A stretch of DNA of 64,000 nt from UBA7887 sp964408735 (lineage in GTDB: Bacteria; Pseudomonadota; Alphaproteobacteria; UBA7887), in the NCBI GenBank assembly GCA_964408735.1, contig CAYPAX010000006.1, forward strand, positions 1-64,000, written 5' to 3'. The notes under the pieces were generated by a model. That model had not been told where the DNA came from. It searched no databases and saw only the letters and a list, made by a program, of their open reading frames with translations. Position 1 is the first letter of the stretch. Each line of letters starts with the position of its first letter. A program made the translations under genes and the position numbers. Of this stretch, positions 16,050 to 24,837 are shown piece after piece.

Positions 16050-17050
16050 AGGACAGCACCTTGCGCGCCGGCGTGATCGGGCTTGGGGTTGGCGAGCGTC
16101 ACGTCGCCGGTTACGGGGATATCGAGGGCTGCGAAGTGGTCGCGATCTGCGATCAGGATCCGCTCAAGCTAGCCGAGGTCGGCGAGCGGCAACAGATCGC
16201 CCGTCGTGAGACCGACTGGCGCAAGATCGTCGACCACCCCGGCATCGACATCGTCTCCATTTGCAGCCATGACGACGCCCATGCCGAGCAGGCGGTGGCG
16301 GCTTTCAACAATGGCAAGCATGTCATGATCGAGAAGCCGATCGCGCTCAATCGCGGCGAAGCCGAGGCGATATTGCGGGCGCAGCAGGATAGCGGCCGCT
16401 TGATCACCTCGAACTTGATCCTGCGTCAGAGCCCGCGATTCCAAGAAATCCGGCGGATGGTCCGCGATGGCGCCTTCGGCGAGTTGTTCTACATGGAAGG
16501 CGACTATGTGCATCAGATCCTCTGGAAGATTCTCGAGGGCTGGCGCGGCAAAATGGATTTCTATTGTGTGACATATGGCGGTGGGATACATCTCATCGAT
16601 CTCATGCGCTGGATAAGCGGTAGCGAAGTTACCGAGGTGGCCGGCATGGGCGGCAAGGTGCTGACGCGTGGCAGCAGCTATCGCTATCCGGACACGATTG
16701 TGAATTTGCTGCGGTTCGAGAACGATCTGATTGCCAAGACACTTACGACTTTCGGCTCGCAGCGCCCGCAGCTGCACGCCTTGGCGCTGCATGGTAGCAA
16801 GGCGACCTTTGTCAACGAATCTCCCAATGCCCGCCTTTACCGTGGCGACAGCGACGAAGGCAAGCCGGTTACGACGCCCTATCCGGCGATCGCCAAGAGC
16901 GAATTGCTGCCTGATTTCGTGGCTGCGATACGCGAAGGCCGCGAGCCGATCGTCGGCGCCCGCGATGTGTTTCGGGTGATGGACATTTGCTTTGCCGCCT
17001 GGGAGTCGGTTGAGGCCGGCCGCAGCGTTGCGGTGACGTATGGCATATGA
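16046..17050 (+). CDS. Gfo/Idh/MocA-family oxidoreductase
   Basis: Start GTG 16046, because it gives a 4-nt GTGA overlap with the acetyltransferase; a TTG at 16037 is possible. The NAD(P)-binding fold begins AGVIGLGVGERHVAGY. The family Lys is in HVMIEKPIALNRGEAE, and the later catalytic region is GGGIHLIDLMRW. The enzymes oxidise or reduce a sugar hydroxyl or ketone, often on a nucleotide sugar. It stands directly before the DegT-type aminotransferase, so it may produce the keto-sugar used by that enzyme, as WbpB does for WbpE. Substrate not determined. Confidence 0.8.
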   Translation: MKDSTLRAGVIGLGVGERHVAGYGDIEGCEVVAICDQDPLKLAEVGERQQIARRETDWRKIVDHPGIDIVSICSHDDAHAEQAVAAFNNGKHVMIEKPIALNRGEAEAILRAQQDSGRLITSNLILRQSPRFQEIRRMVRDGAFGELFYMEGDYVHQILWKILEGWRGKMDFYCVTYGGGIHLIDLMRWISGSEVTEVAGMGGKVLTRGSSYRYPDTIVNLLRFENDLIAKTLTTFGSQRPQLHALALHGSKATFVNESPNARLYRGDSDEGKPVTTPYPAIAKSELLPDFVAAIREGREPIVGARDVFRVMDICFAAWESVEAGRSVAVTYGI

Positions 17051-17064
17051 GGAGGCTTCGATCG

Positions 17065-18261
17065 ATGGCTAAACAGCAAACGATTCCGTTTGGCCGACCG
17101 ATGCTGGGGCCGGAAGAGACCGAGGCAGTGGCGCGCGTTCTGGCCGGACCGCAACTCGTGCACGGCCCGGAGGCAGCGGCCTTCGAGCGCGCCTTCGCCG
17201 CGCGGATCGGCGTGGCGCACGCGGTCAGTCTGTCGTCCTGCACGGCGGCGCTCCATCTCGCCCTGCATGCCCATGGCATCGGCCCCGGCGACGAAGTCGT
17301 GGTGCCGGCCATGACCCATGTGGCGACGGCGCACGCGGTGGAGTTCTGTGGTGCCAAGCCGGTTTTCGCCGACGTGGATGCGGCCAGCGGGAACATGGAT
17401 CCCGAGCAACTCTCTCTGGCCTTGGGGCCGCGGACGCGCGCCGTGATCGCTGTGCATTACCTGGGATTGCCCTGTGACATGGCGCGGATCCTGCCGCTCG
17501 CGGCGGACATAGGCGTGCCCGTGATCGAGGACTGCGCGCTGGCCGTCGACGCCCGCTATGGCGAGGGCCGGGCCGGCGGGCTGGCCCTCGCCGGCTGCTT
17601 CTCCTTTTATCCCGTCAAACACCTCACCTCGTGTGAGGGCGGCATGCTGACCACCGACGACGCGGTGCTGGCGGCCAAGGTCGCTCAGATGAAGGCGTTC
17701 GGCTACGATCGGGCGCTCGGCAATCGTGCTAAGCCAGGGATCTACGATGTCACCGAGCTGGGATACAATTACCGCATGAGCGAAGTCCACGCCGCCGTTG
17801 GCCTGGCCCAGCTTGACAAGCTTGACGGCTTTCAAATGGCGCGCGCGGCCAATTTCCGCATGCTGCGCGAGGCGCTCGCCGAGCTCGAGGAAGTCACCGT
17901 TTTCGCGCCCGTTCAGGGGCAGGCCCGATCGTCCCACTACTGCCTGAACGTCATATTGCCCCGCGACGGCAGTTTGTCGCGAGACGGTGTGGTGGCGGCA
18001 TTGAAAGCGGCCGGGATTGGCAGCAGCGTGCATTATCCGAGCGCGGTGCCGTTGCTCGGCTATTATCGCGAAAAATATGGCTACCGGGCAGGGGCTTTCC
18101 CGGTGGCCGAATGGCTTGCTGCGCAAACTGTCTCGCTTCCGGTCGGCCCGCATTTGGCGCCTGAGGATCCTCAGCGCATAGCCGGTGCTCTGAAAGACGC
18201 GATTTCTCGGCAGCGCACGGCGACGAATCTTGATCTCCGGGGAGACACTTCCATTGCATAA
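17065..18261 (+). CDS. DegT/DnrJ/EryC1/StrS aminotransferase
   Basis: Start ATG 17065 (MAKQQTIPFG), 10 bases after GAGGAGG; an ATG at 17047 in ATGA overlap is an alternative. 398 residues. The PLP lysine is Lys185 in SFYPVKHLTSCEGG and the PLP-ring Asp is Asp156 in VIEDCALA. LGYNYRMSEVHAA matches sugar aminotransferases that act on nucleotide-linked 4-keto sugars (ArnB, PglE, PseC and relatives). With pseB, pseG and pseI present, it is one of three candidates for the PseC step, but it lies 14 kb from pseB, so this is not secure. Confidence 0.85.
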   Translation: MAKQQTIPFGRPMLGPEETEAVARVLAGPQLVHGPEAAAFERAFAARIGVAHAVSLSSCTAALHLALHAHGIGPGDEVVVPAMTHVATAHAVEFCGAKPVFADVDAASGNMDPEQLSLALGPRTRAVIAVHYLGLPCDMARILPLAADIGVPVIEDCALAVDARYGEGRAGGLALAGCFSFYPVKHLTSCEGGMLTTDDAVLAAKVAQMKAFGYDRALGNRAKPGIYDVTELGYNYRMSEVHAAVGLAQLDKLDGFQMARAANFRMLREALAELEEVTVFAPVQGQARSSHYCLNVILPRDGSLSRDGVVAALKAAGIGSSVHYPSAVPLLGYYREKYGYRAGAFPVAEWLAAQTVSLPVGPHLAPEDPQRIAGALKDAISRQRTATNLDLRGDTSIA

Positions 18262-19333
18262 CGAAAGCTATCAGCGTGCTTGCGAGACTTTGCGGAACCA
18301 CAGGGTCTTGCTTGTTGGCGGCGCCGGGTTCATCGGCCACAATCTGGCGCTGGAGCTGCGCCGCTGCGAAATCGAGACCATGGTGGCCGACAACCTCATG
18401 GTCAATAACCTGGTCGGTAATGTGATCCGGACCGAGATCGAGGCGGTGCAGCGCCAGCTCTACCAGAACTTTCTGCTCGACCGCTTTCAGGCGATGCGCG
18501 ATGCCGGCGTCCATTTGCGCAACGCCGATGCCCGTGCGATGGTCGATCTGAGTCAGGTCTTCGACGAGTTCAAGCCGACAAAGGTGGTCCACTTGGCCGC
18601 GATCGCAAGCGCCGTGCAGGCGCGCAACAATCCCGGGCGCGCCTTTGACCTGCAACTGGTCACGCTGCGTAACGCCCTCGAGCTGTGCCGGCTGCAGCAT
18701 GGAGCGGTCAACCAGATCATGTTTCTGAGCTCGAGCACGGTCTATGGCGATTTCGAATCGCCGGAGGTCGACGAGACGACATTCCCGCGGCCGCGCGGCA
18801 TCTATGCCAACGGCAAGTATATGGGCGAGCGGCTTGTGCGGACCTATTCCGAGCAGCACGGCGTCGGCTCCGTTATCGTGCGGCCGAGTGCGCTTTACGG
18901 CGAGCGCTGTGTCAATCGGCGGGTCAGCCAAGTGTTCATCGAGAACGCGCTATCGGGAAAGCCCCTCCTGCTCGAGGGCGGCGGTGACGGCCGTCTCGAC
19001 TTCACCTATATAGAGGACTTGGTGGAGGGCATGGTTCGGGCGCTCGCCTGTGATGCAGGCGGTGACTACACCAACACTTTCAACATCACCTTCGGTCAGG
19101 CCCGTACCATCAGCGACTTGGCGGGCCTGGTGCAGGAGGTCGTGCCCGACGTCGTATTGGAGGAGCGTCCGCGCGCCCAGGACAAGCCGATTCGTGGCAC
19201 GCTGTCCACCAAGCGGGCGGAGACCATTCTCAATTTTGAGGCGGCCTGGCCCCTGGAAAAGGGCTATCGCCGCTATTGCAACTGGTATGCTGAACAGTGG
19301 CGACAGGCCGAGCGCCAAAGCGGACAGGATTGA
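18254..19333 (+). CDS. NAD-dependent sugar epimerase/dehydratase (extended SDR)
   Basis: Start TTG 18254, 9 bases after GGGGAG and overlapping the upstream stop. It has the Rossmann motif LLVGGAGFIGHNLA, then FLSSSTVYGD and IYANGKYMGE (Tyr-x3-Lys catalytic pair), and RLDFTYIEDLVEGM. About 359 residues, normal for extended SDRs such as UDP-glucose 4-epimerase-like or GDP/CDP-sugar dehydratase-like enzymes. The sequence MVADNLMVNNLVGN after the first strand is unlike GalE. It follows an aminotransferase and precedes a CMP-transferase-like gene. Substrate unknown. Confidence 0.8.
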   Translation: MHNESYQRACETLRNHRVLLVGGAGFIGHNLALELRRCEIETMVADNLMVNNLVGNVIRTEIEAVQRQLYQNFLLDRFQAMRDAGVHLRNADARAMVDLSQVFDEFKPTKVVHLAAIASAVQARNNPGRAFDLQLVTLRNALELCRLQHGAVNQIMFLSSSTVYGDFESPEVDETTFPRPRGIYANGKYMGERLVRTYSEQHGVGSVIVRPSALYGERCVNRRVSQVFIENALSGKPLLLEGGGDGRLDFTYIEDLVEGMVRALACDAGGDYTNTFNITFGQARTISDLAGLVQEVVPDVVLEERPRAQDKPIRGTLSTKRAETILNFEAAWPLEKGYRRYCNWYAEQWRQAERQSGQD

Positions 19334-20031
19334 TCATCCTCGCGCGTTACGATTCGGCGCGCTTGCCCGGCAAGGCGCTGCGCCCGCTCGCCGGGCGGGC
19401 GCTGCTCGGCTGGGTGATCAGCCGTGCGCGGCGTGTGCCGGGCAATCTGCCGGTTCTGGTCGCGACCTCCGAACGCGATCTGGACGATCCGATTGCCGCC
19501 TTTTGCGAAGCCGAAGGGGTGGCGCTTTACCGCGGCTCGGCCGATGACGTTGCCGGACGCGCCTTGGCTGCGGCGGAAGGGGCGAGGTTCGATGCTTTCG
19601 CACGCATATCGGGCGACAGCCCATTCTTCGATTATCGATTGCTGGGCGAAATGATCGTCCGTCGGCAGGAGGCGGATCTCGACCTTGTTACCAATGTCAT
19701 GCCGCGCAGCTATCCCCCCGGGGCGAGCTGTGAAGTGGTCAAGCTTGCTGCCATGCAGCGCTTGGTAGCCGTGGCCCGCCAGCCGGAGGAGCGTGAGCAC
19801 GTGACACTCTATTTCTATCGCCATCCCGAGCAGTTCCGCATAGAGAACCGGGCGGCCTCGGATGACCGCTATCGGGGCGTACGCCTCGCCGTCGATACGA
19901 CCGAGGACATGGCCCGCGCGGACTGGATAGCCCGGCGTCTCGAGGACCGTCTCGAGAACACGACCCTCGACGAGATCGCCAGCCTGGCGAGCGTCTGGGA
20001 CCGGGAGCACTGTGGGGAGCCTGCGCCATGA
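19330..20031 (+). CDS. SpsF/NeuA-type cytidylyltransferase-like protein (1 of 3)
   Basis: I choose TTG 19330, a TTGA overlap with the previous stop, because the family starts right before IILARYDSARLPGKAL; a GTG at 19297 would add 11 unlike residues. 233 residues. The nucleotide-binding loop (ARYDSARLPGKALRPL), ALYRGSADDVAGRAL and RISGDSPFFDYRLL are typical of SpsF-like proteins. These resemble CMP-nonulosonate synthetases and probably activate an acid sugar with CTP. It lies with a small conserved-looking protein and a methyltransferase. Two other members are at 23005 and in the fusion at 39013. Confidence 0.75.
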   Translation: MIILARYDSARLPGKALRPLAGRALLGWVISRARRVPGNLPVLVATSERDLDDPIAAFCEAEGVALYRGSADDVAGRALAAAEGARFDAFARISGDSPFFDYRLLGEMIVRRQEADLDLVTNVMPRSYPPGASCEVVKLAAMQRLVAVARQPEEREHVTLYFYRHPEQFRIENRAASDDRYRGVRLAVDTTEDMARADWIARRLEDRLENTTLDEIASLASVWDREHCGEPAP

Positions 20032-20396
20032 AGATCGTGCGCCGCGATCCGCCACGCCGGTTCTCGGTCGGCCATGATGGCGAGATCGCTCTGTCCCATT
20101 GTGCCGACGTGGCGCTGACGCCTGACGAACAGGTCACTTTCACCAGCGACTCGGGCAGCGAATACGATGTGGTGCGCAAGGCCTGGGGCTATTACGCGAC
20201 GCCATCGCTCAACCGGCGGCTGCCCGGCCACGGGCTGCGGCCGGCCCTGGTGCGCAGTGGCGAGGCGACTTATTTGCTGCTCGTCGAGCGAGACGCGGAA
20301 CAGGCGTTTCACGCTTATTTGGAGAGCCAGAACATGGAAGTCATTCTTTGGCTCGATGGGCCGGCGGATGTGTTGCCAAGGCAGGAAGGAAACTAG
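20028..20396 (+). CDS. Small protein of unknown function (122 residues)
   Basis: ATG start in ATGA overlap with the preceding gene. Visible segments are DEQVTFTSDSGSEYDVVRKA, WGYYATPSLNRRL and LRPALVRSGEATYLLL; the end is EVILWLDGP. There is no signal peptide or membrane segment, and the composition suggests a small soluble beta-rich protein. I have the impression of having seen similar small proteins beside nonulosonate genes, but I cannot name a family. Tight coupling to an SpsF-like gene and to a methyltransferase (3-base gap) suggests a shared sugar-related task. No catalytic motif can be pointed out. Confidence 0.6.
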   Translation: MKIVRRDPPRRFSVGHDGEIALSHCADVALTPDEQVTFTSDSGSEYDVVRKAWGYYATPSLNRRLPGHGLRPALVRSGEATYLLLVERDAEQAFHAYLESQNMEVILWLDGPADVLPRQEGN

Positions 20397-20399
20397 AGC

Positions 20400-21152
20400 A
20401 TGAGCCAAGCTGCGGAAAAGATGCGGCAAACCTGGGACGAGTCGTTCGAAGCGCAGATCGCCAGCGGCGCCTACAACACCTCGCCGGTCGAAGCGGTGGT
20501 ACGCAGCGTCGCCTACTATTTGCGAGCCCGCTTTACCGCCGAAGACCATCGCGCGCTTCATTTCCTCGATCTCGGCTGCGGTGCAGGGCCGAACATGCTC
20601 TGGTTGGCGGAAAAGGGCATCAAGGCAAGCGGCATCGATATTTCGCCGAACGCGCTTGCCCTGGCGCGCGAGACCTTCGCCCGCCGCCAACTCGGCGACC
20701 GGCTGGGCGAGCTTTGTGAGGGGTCGGTCACTGATTTGCCCTTTGTAGACGAGAGCCTGGACGGCGCCGTCGAAGCCTGCGTGTTCCAGCATCTCGACCG
20801 GGAAAATCGCCAACGAGCGTTTGCCGAGGTCGGTCGCGTGCTGAAGCCGGGCGGCGTGTTTGTCGGCTATATGCTCTCCGACAACCACTCTATCTATCTC
20901 CAGCAAAAGGAGCGGCAGGATCCTACCGATCCTGGCACCGTGTCGCTCAGTGCCGATGGTGGCAGCAAGTTTCATCTTGGCAATATCGGGCTCTCTCATT
21001 TCTTCGATCGGTCGGAGTTTGCCACGCTGTTGGCGGGCTGGAGCAGTGTCGATCCTTGCGAGAATGGTTACGATATCCCGCAGGAGGAGGCTACGCGGCG
21101 CGGATACGAGCGCTATCACCAAGGCATGTGGACGGTTTACGCGGTAAAGTAG
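20400..21152 (+). CDS. Class I SAM-dependent methyltransferase
   Basis: 250 residues. Motif I is FLDLGCGAGPNMLWLAEKG, then ASGIDISPNALALA, GSVTDLPFVDES and a post-motif VLKPGGVFVGYML. The N-terminus (QTWDESFEAQIASGAYNTSP) and the C-terminus (RGYERYHQGMWTVYAVK) are like methyltransferases in flagellin-glycan and nonulosonate loci. It is likely to methylate a sugar O or N atom. It follows the small unknown protein by 3 bases and precedes the Cys-less asparagine synthetase-like gene by 2 bases. Confidence 0.8.
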   Translation: MSQAAEKMRQTWDESFEAQIASGAYNTSPVEAVVRSVAYYLRARFTAEDHRALHFLDLGCGAGPNMLWLAEKGIKASGIDISPNALALARETFARRQLGDRLGELCEGSVTDLPFVDESLDGAVEACVFQHLDRENRQRAFAEVGRVLKPGGVFVGYMLSDNHSIYLQQKERQDPTDPGTVSLSADGGSKFHLGNIGLSHFFDRSEFATLLAGWSSVDPCENGYDIPQEEATRRGYERYHQGMWTVYAVK

Positions 21153-21154
21153 TT

Positions 21155-23008
21155 ATGGCGCGATTGGCTGGATATCTCGCTGGCGCCGGTCCTGAGGCCA
21201 TCAATGCCATGCTGCACGCCATGGGCGTGGTCGATGGCGTATCGGCGAAGGCGGCCGCCGGCATGTTCGCCTCCAGCGATAGCGTTAACGGCTGGTTCAG
21301 TGACGGCCGTGTCACCGTCCTATTCGATGGCCTGTTGTACAATAGGGAAGATTTTCGCCAATCCGCAGGCAGCACGGTAGGGGATGCGACCCTGATCGCC
21401 ATGGCCTATAGGGAGGCCGGCTTCGAGGCGGCGTTGCAGCGCGCGAATGGTGATTTCGCTATCGCGCTTTACGATCATGAGATGGAAGAGGCTTATCTCG
21501 CCCGTGACCGTTTTGGCGTGAAGCCGCTCTACTACGCGGACCGGACCGGCCTGTTCGCCTTTGCTTCGCGTCCGATCGGATTGTTGTCCTTGCCCGGTTT
21601 GGATCCGGCGCCGCGCGCAGAATATGTGGCCGTGTTCGCTGCCGGGCATTATCGTTTCTTTGACAATCCGCCCGAGCACTCGCCCTTTGCTGCCATCGCC
21701 CAATTGCCCGCGGCAAGCTATCTGTGCCGCAAGGGTGGCGCCAGCCACGTGCGGCCCTATTACCACCCTGCCGATGGCGATGCACAGGCGGCGGAGGCGG
21801 AACTTGCCGAGGAATATCGGGCACTGCTGCTCGATTCCGTGGGCCGCCGATTGGCGCGCGCGGAGAGGCCAGCGTTCACGCTTTCGGGCGGGTTGGATTC
21901 GTCGTCAGTGGTCTGCGGCGCAATGGACCTGACGGGCGCCGCGCCGGAGGCCTTCTCGACCGTCTACGGCGGCGGCGCTTACGACGAAAGCGGAGAGGTC
22001 GCCGACATTGTCGATGCCGGCAAGGCCCGCTGGCATCCGGTGCAGGTCGAGGCGTCGGGCCTGTTCTCCCTGGTCGACCATTTGACCGCCTTGCACGACC
22101 AGCCCCTGTCCACCGTAACCTGGTTGGCGCACTACCAGCTCTGTGAACAGGTGAAAGACCTCGGTTTCACGACCCTCTTCGGTGGGCTTGGCGGCGATGA
22201 ACAGCACGCCGGCGAATATGATTACTTCTTCTATTTTTTTGCTGACCTTCTGGCGGCAGGCGAAAGCGACCGATATCGTGACGAGGTCGCCGCTTGGCAG
22301 CGCTTGCATGATCATCCGACTTGGCCCAAGACACCGCAAGTCGCCGAGGAAAAGCGTTTAGCGCTGACAGATTCGCAATCGCCCGGACGCTGCCGCGCCG
22401 ACCATAGCTTGCTGGGGCGTTATGCGGAGGCCTTGGACCCGGGCTATTTCCGCCTCGAAACGGTCGAAAGACAGCTCGACAATCCGTATGCAAGCTATCT
22501 TCGCAATCATAGCTATAACGAGCTCTATCGCGAAACGATGCCCTGCTGTCTGCGCGCGAGCGACCGCAACACGGCAAGTTTCGGCCTGCACGACGCGTTT
22601 CCGTTTTTCGACCATCGCCTGGTCGACTTCATGTTCCGGGTTCCCTCGGCCATGAAGACGCGAGATGGCGTGACCAAGCAGATTTTGCGCAAGGCCATGC
22701 GAGGCCTGTTGCCCGAGCAGACGCGCAGGCGCAGCACCAAAACCGGGTGGAATGCGCCGGCCCATCTCTGGTTCTCAAGCGATCTCCGTGAGCCGTTGAT
22801 GGATCTGGTGGTCTCGCGCCGGTTCCGGGAGCGCGGTATCTACCGGCCGGATATCGTCGAGCGTCTCATCCGCGATCATTTCGACATCGTCTCGAGCGGC
22901 GACAGCCGTGAGAACCATATGATGTTTCTCTGGCAGTTGGTGAGCCTGGAAAGCTGGCTCGCCTGGCTCGATAGGCTGGCGGGCACGGCCGCCGGCGCGG
23001 CCGCATGA
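21155..23008 (+). CDS. Asparagine synthetase-like protein without glutaminase Cys
   Basis: Start ATG 21155, two bases after the previous stop. The protein starts MARLAGYLAG where AsnB has MCGIAG, so the nucleophile cysteine is replaced by Ala, although the rest of the domain is kept (VLFDGLLYNREDF, ARDRFGVKPLYYAD). The PP-loop FTLSGGLDSSSVV near residue 241 is intact. Later GGLGGDEQHAG and FPFFDHRLVDF fit the synthetase half. 617 residues. Beta-lactam synthetase is a precedent for losing this Cys while keeping adenylation chemistry. It may use free ammonia or an amine to form an amide on a sugar acid. Substrate unknown. Confidence 0.8.
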   Translation: MARLAGYLAGAGPEAINAMLHAMGVVDGVSAKAAAGMFASSDSVNGWFSDGRVTVLFDGLLYNREDFRQSAGSTVGDATLIAMAYREAGFEAALQRANGDFAIALYDHEMEEAYLARDRFGVKPLYYADRTGLFAFASRPIGLLSLPGLDPAPRAEYVAVFAAGHYRFFDNPPEHSPFAAIAQLPAASYLCRKGGASHVRPYYHPADGDAQAAEAELAEEYRALLLDSVGRRLARAERPAFTLSGGLDSSSVVCGAMDLTGAAPEAFSTVYGGGAYDESGEVADIVDAGKARWHPVQVEASGLFSLVDHLTALHDQPLSTVTWLAHYQLCEQVKDLGFTTLFGGLGGDEQHAGEYDYFFYFFADLLAAGESDRYRDEVAAWQRLHDHPTWPKTPQVAEEKRLALTDSQSPGRCRADHSLLGRYAEALDPGYFRLETVERQLDNPYASYLRNHSYNELYRETMPCCLRASDRNTASFGLHDAFPFFDHRLVDFMFRVPSAMKTRDGVTKQILRKAMRGLLPEQTRRRSTKTGWNAPAHLWFSSDLREPLMDLVVSRRFRERGIYRPDIVERLIRDHFDIVSSGDSRENHMMFLWQLVSLESWLAWLDRLAGTAAGAAA

Positions 23009-23811
23009 CCGCCGCCATCATTGTCGAGGCTCGTATGGGGTCGCGGCGTTTGCCCGGCAAGCATATGCGGCCAATGCAGGGCAAGCCGATGGTGGTCCGC
23101 CTACTCGAGCGGCTGGTCCGCTCCGAGGCGGCCGACGTGATTTGTCTCGCCACCACCGAGCGCCCGGAGGACGAGGTGCTCGAGCATTGGGCCCTCGAGC
23201 TTGGCTTGGCCTGCTACCGGGGCTCCGTCGATGACGTGCTCGGGCGAATACTGGCTGCGGCGCGCAGTGTCGGGGCCGACGTGATCGCCGAGATCACCGG
23301 CGACTGTCCGCTCGCCGATGCCGCGCTCATCGACCAGGCCATCGAGCGCCATGGCGCGGGAGACGCGGACTATGTCGCCAATGTCCTCGATCGGCTCACT
23401 TATCCCGTCGGTTTCGACGTCCAGGTGTATGCTAGCGACCTGTTGGCCGAGGTGGACCGGCTGTGCAGCGATCCTGCCCAGCGGGTGGACGTCACGCCGT
23501 ATATCTACGGCCATGGCGAGCGTTTCCGCTTGGTCAACCTGGATGCGCCGGATGCGCTGCGGCGGCCGGCGTACCGGCTTTGTGTGGACTACCCGGAGGA
23601 CTTCGCCCTAGTAACGCAGGTCTTTCAAGCGCTCTACCCTGACAACCCGGCCTTCAGCGCAGTCGATATCATTAGGTTTCTCGACCAACGACCGGCGCTG
23701 ACGACGAGCAACGTATTCATGCCTGACGCCTTCGCTTGTCCAACTTCCGCAGGCCGGGCCCGCCACGAGACCGCGCCGATGCCGGGCATGGGCGCGGAAA
23801 GGATGTCATGA
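23005..23811 (+). CDS. SpsF/NeuA-type cytidylyltransferase-like protein (2 of 3)
   Basis: 268 residues, ATGA overlap at the start. IIVEARMGSRRLPGKHMRP is the nucleotide loop. CYRGSVDDVLGRIL and EITGDCPLADAALIDQ are standard for the family, and RLCVDYPEDFALV is near the end. The last ~35 residues (ALTTSNVFMPDA onward) look like an unstructured tail. The family activates nonulosonic or similar acid sugars, or is annotated as spore-coat polysaccharide protein SpsF. It is joined by another ATGA overlap to an oxidoreductase. Confidence 0.8.
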   Translation: MTAAIIVEARMGSRRLPGKHMRPMQGKPMVVRLLERLVRSEAADVICLATTERPEDEVLEHWALELGLACYRGSVDDVLGRILAAARSVGADVIAEITGDCPLADAALIDQAIERHGAGDADYVANVLDRLTYPVGFDVQVYASDLLAEVDRLCSDPAQRVDVTPYIYGHGERFRLVNLDAPDALRRPAYRLCVDYPEDFALVTQVFQALYPDNPAFSAVDIIRFLDQRPALTTSNVFMPDAFACPTSAGRARHETAPMPGMGAERMS

Positions 23812-24782
23812 AGGCCGTGATCGTCGGCTGCGGGCGCATAGCCGGTGGCTACAACGAGCACGATGAGTCCCAGGTGCTCAGCCATGTCGTGGCCTATCGG
23901 AAAGCGGGGATCGATGTCGCCGGCTGCGTCGATCGCGACGAATCGCGCGCACATAGATTTGCTGCGCGCTGGGAGATTGCACGCTCCAGCACGGATCTGA
24001 CCGATATGCTGCGACAGACCGGGGCTGGTTTGGTGAGCGATTGTACACCGCCGGAAAGCCGCCTGGCGACGCTCGAAGCGGCGCTCGCCGCACCGAGCGT
24101 AACCACCGTTCTGGCCGAGAAGCCGTTTGGCGTCGATGAGCCGACGGCGGAGAAGCTGGCAGTGCTAAGCGCAGAATCCGGCAAGCGGGTCTTGGTGAAT
24201 CACCATCGCGCCTACGATCCCTGTTATTGCGAATGCGAGCAGAGAGTCCGTGCCGGCATGCTGGGCTCCGTCCAGTGGCTGGTGGGGCATTCTTATGGCG
24301 GCGCGCTGAATTGCCTCTCGCATTTGCTCGAGCGTGCCATTGCGCTGCTGGGTTCGGTATGCGAGGCGCGAGTCGTGACCACCACCGCAGGCGATCCAGG
24401 GGATCCCGGCCTGGCGCTTGCCGCCGCTTTCCAAGAGGGCGCGAACGGTATGTTTCTACCCTTGGCACGGGACGGCTTTGCCGGCGTCGAGATCGATCTG
24501 CTTGGCACCGAAGGTCGCCTGCGGATCGTCGATTCAGAGCGTCGCGTGGACTATTTCCGCAGCCGCCCGTCCGTGCAGCCGGGCTGCGAAGGCTTGCGAG
24601 TGCTGTCGCCAGAGGCTGCTGGTCTGCCGCCACCCGACTGGCAGGCGCTGCGCCATGTGGTGGCTGCGGCGGTCAGTGACGATGTTCGCGCGATTTGCCC
24701 GCCGGCCCGTGCCGCCGAGGTCGTGACGGTGATCGATCGCCTTAGGCGTCAGGGCCACTATCGCAACCACGCGGCTCTATGA
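23808..24782 (+). CDS. Gfo/Idh/MocA-family oxidoreductase
   Basis: Start ATG 23808 in ATGA overlap. 324 residues. The cofactor fold begins MKAVIVGCGRIAGGYNEHDE. The family Lys is in VLAEKPFGVDEPTAEKL, followed by VLVNHHRAYDPCY. GCGRIAGGY matches PtmF/PtmA-associated oxidoreductases of sugar loci more than the WbpB type. It ends the first sub-run of the cluster: the next gene is 55 bases away. It probably reduces or oxidises a nucleotide-bound or free aminosugar. Confidence 0.78.
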   Translation: MKAVIVGCGRIAGGYNEHDESQVLSHVVAYRKAGIDVAGCVDRDESRAHRFAARWEIARSSTDLTDMLRQTGAGLVSDCTPPESRLATLEAALAAPSVTTVLAEKPFGVDEPTAEKLAVLSAESGKRVLVNHHRAYDPCYCECEQRVRAGMLGSVQWLVGHSYGGALNCLSHLLERAIALLGSVCEARVVTTTAGDPGDPGLALAAAFQEGANGMFLPLARDGFAGVEIDLLGTEGRLRIVDSERRVDYFRSRPSVQPGCEGLRVLSPEAAGLPPPDWQALRHVVAAAVSDDVRAICPPARAAEVVTVIDRLRRQGHYRNHAAL

Positions 24783-24837
24783 ATCCGCGGCTGCTTATGG
24801 CAGCTTCATAAAGAAGCCAATTCAGACGGGTAGTCAC

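Noticed and set aside
16879..18153. 424-codon minus-strand ORF antisense to the oxidoreductase and DegT aminotransferase
   Set aside because: His/Arg/Gly-rich, no domain, opposite to genes with intact catalytic motifs.
17065..18261. Firm PseC assignment
   Set aside because: Three DegT enzymes are present and none is next to pseB; sequence reading alone cannot choose between them.
19869..21122. 417-codon minus-strand ORF antisense to methyltransferase and neighbours
   Set aside because: Spans several real gene boundaries on the other strand and has no recognisable motif.
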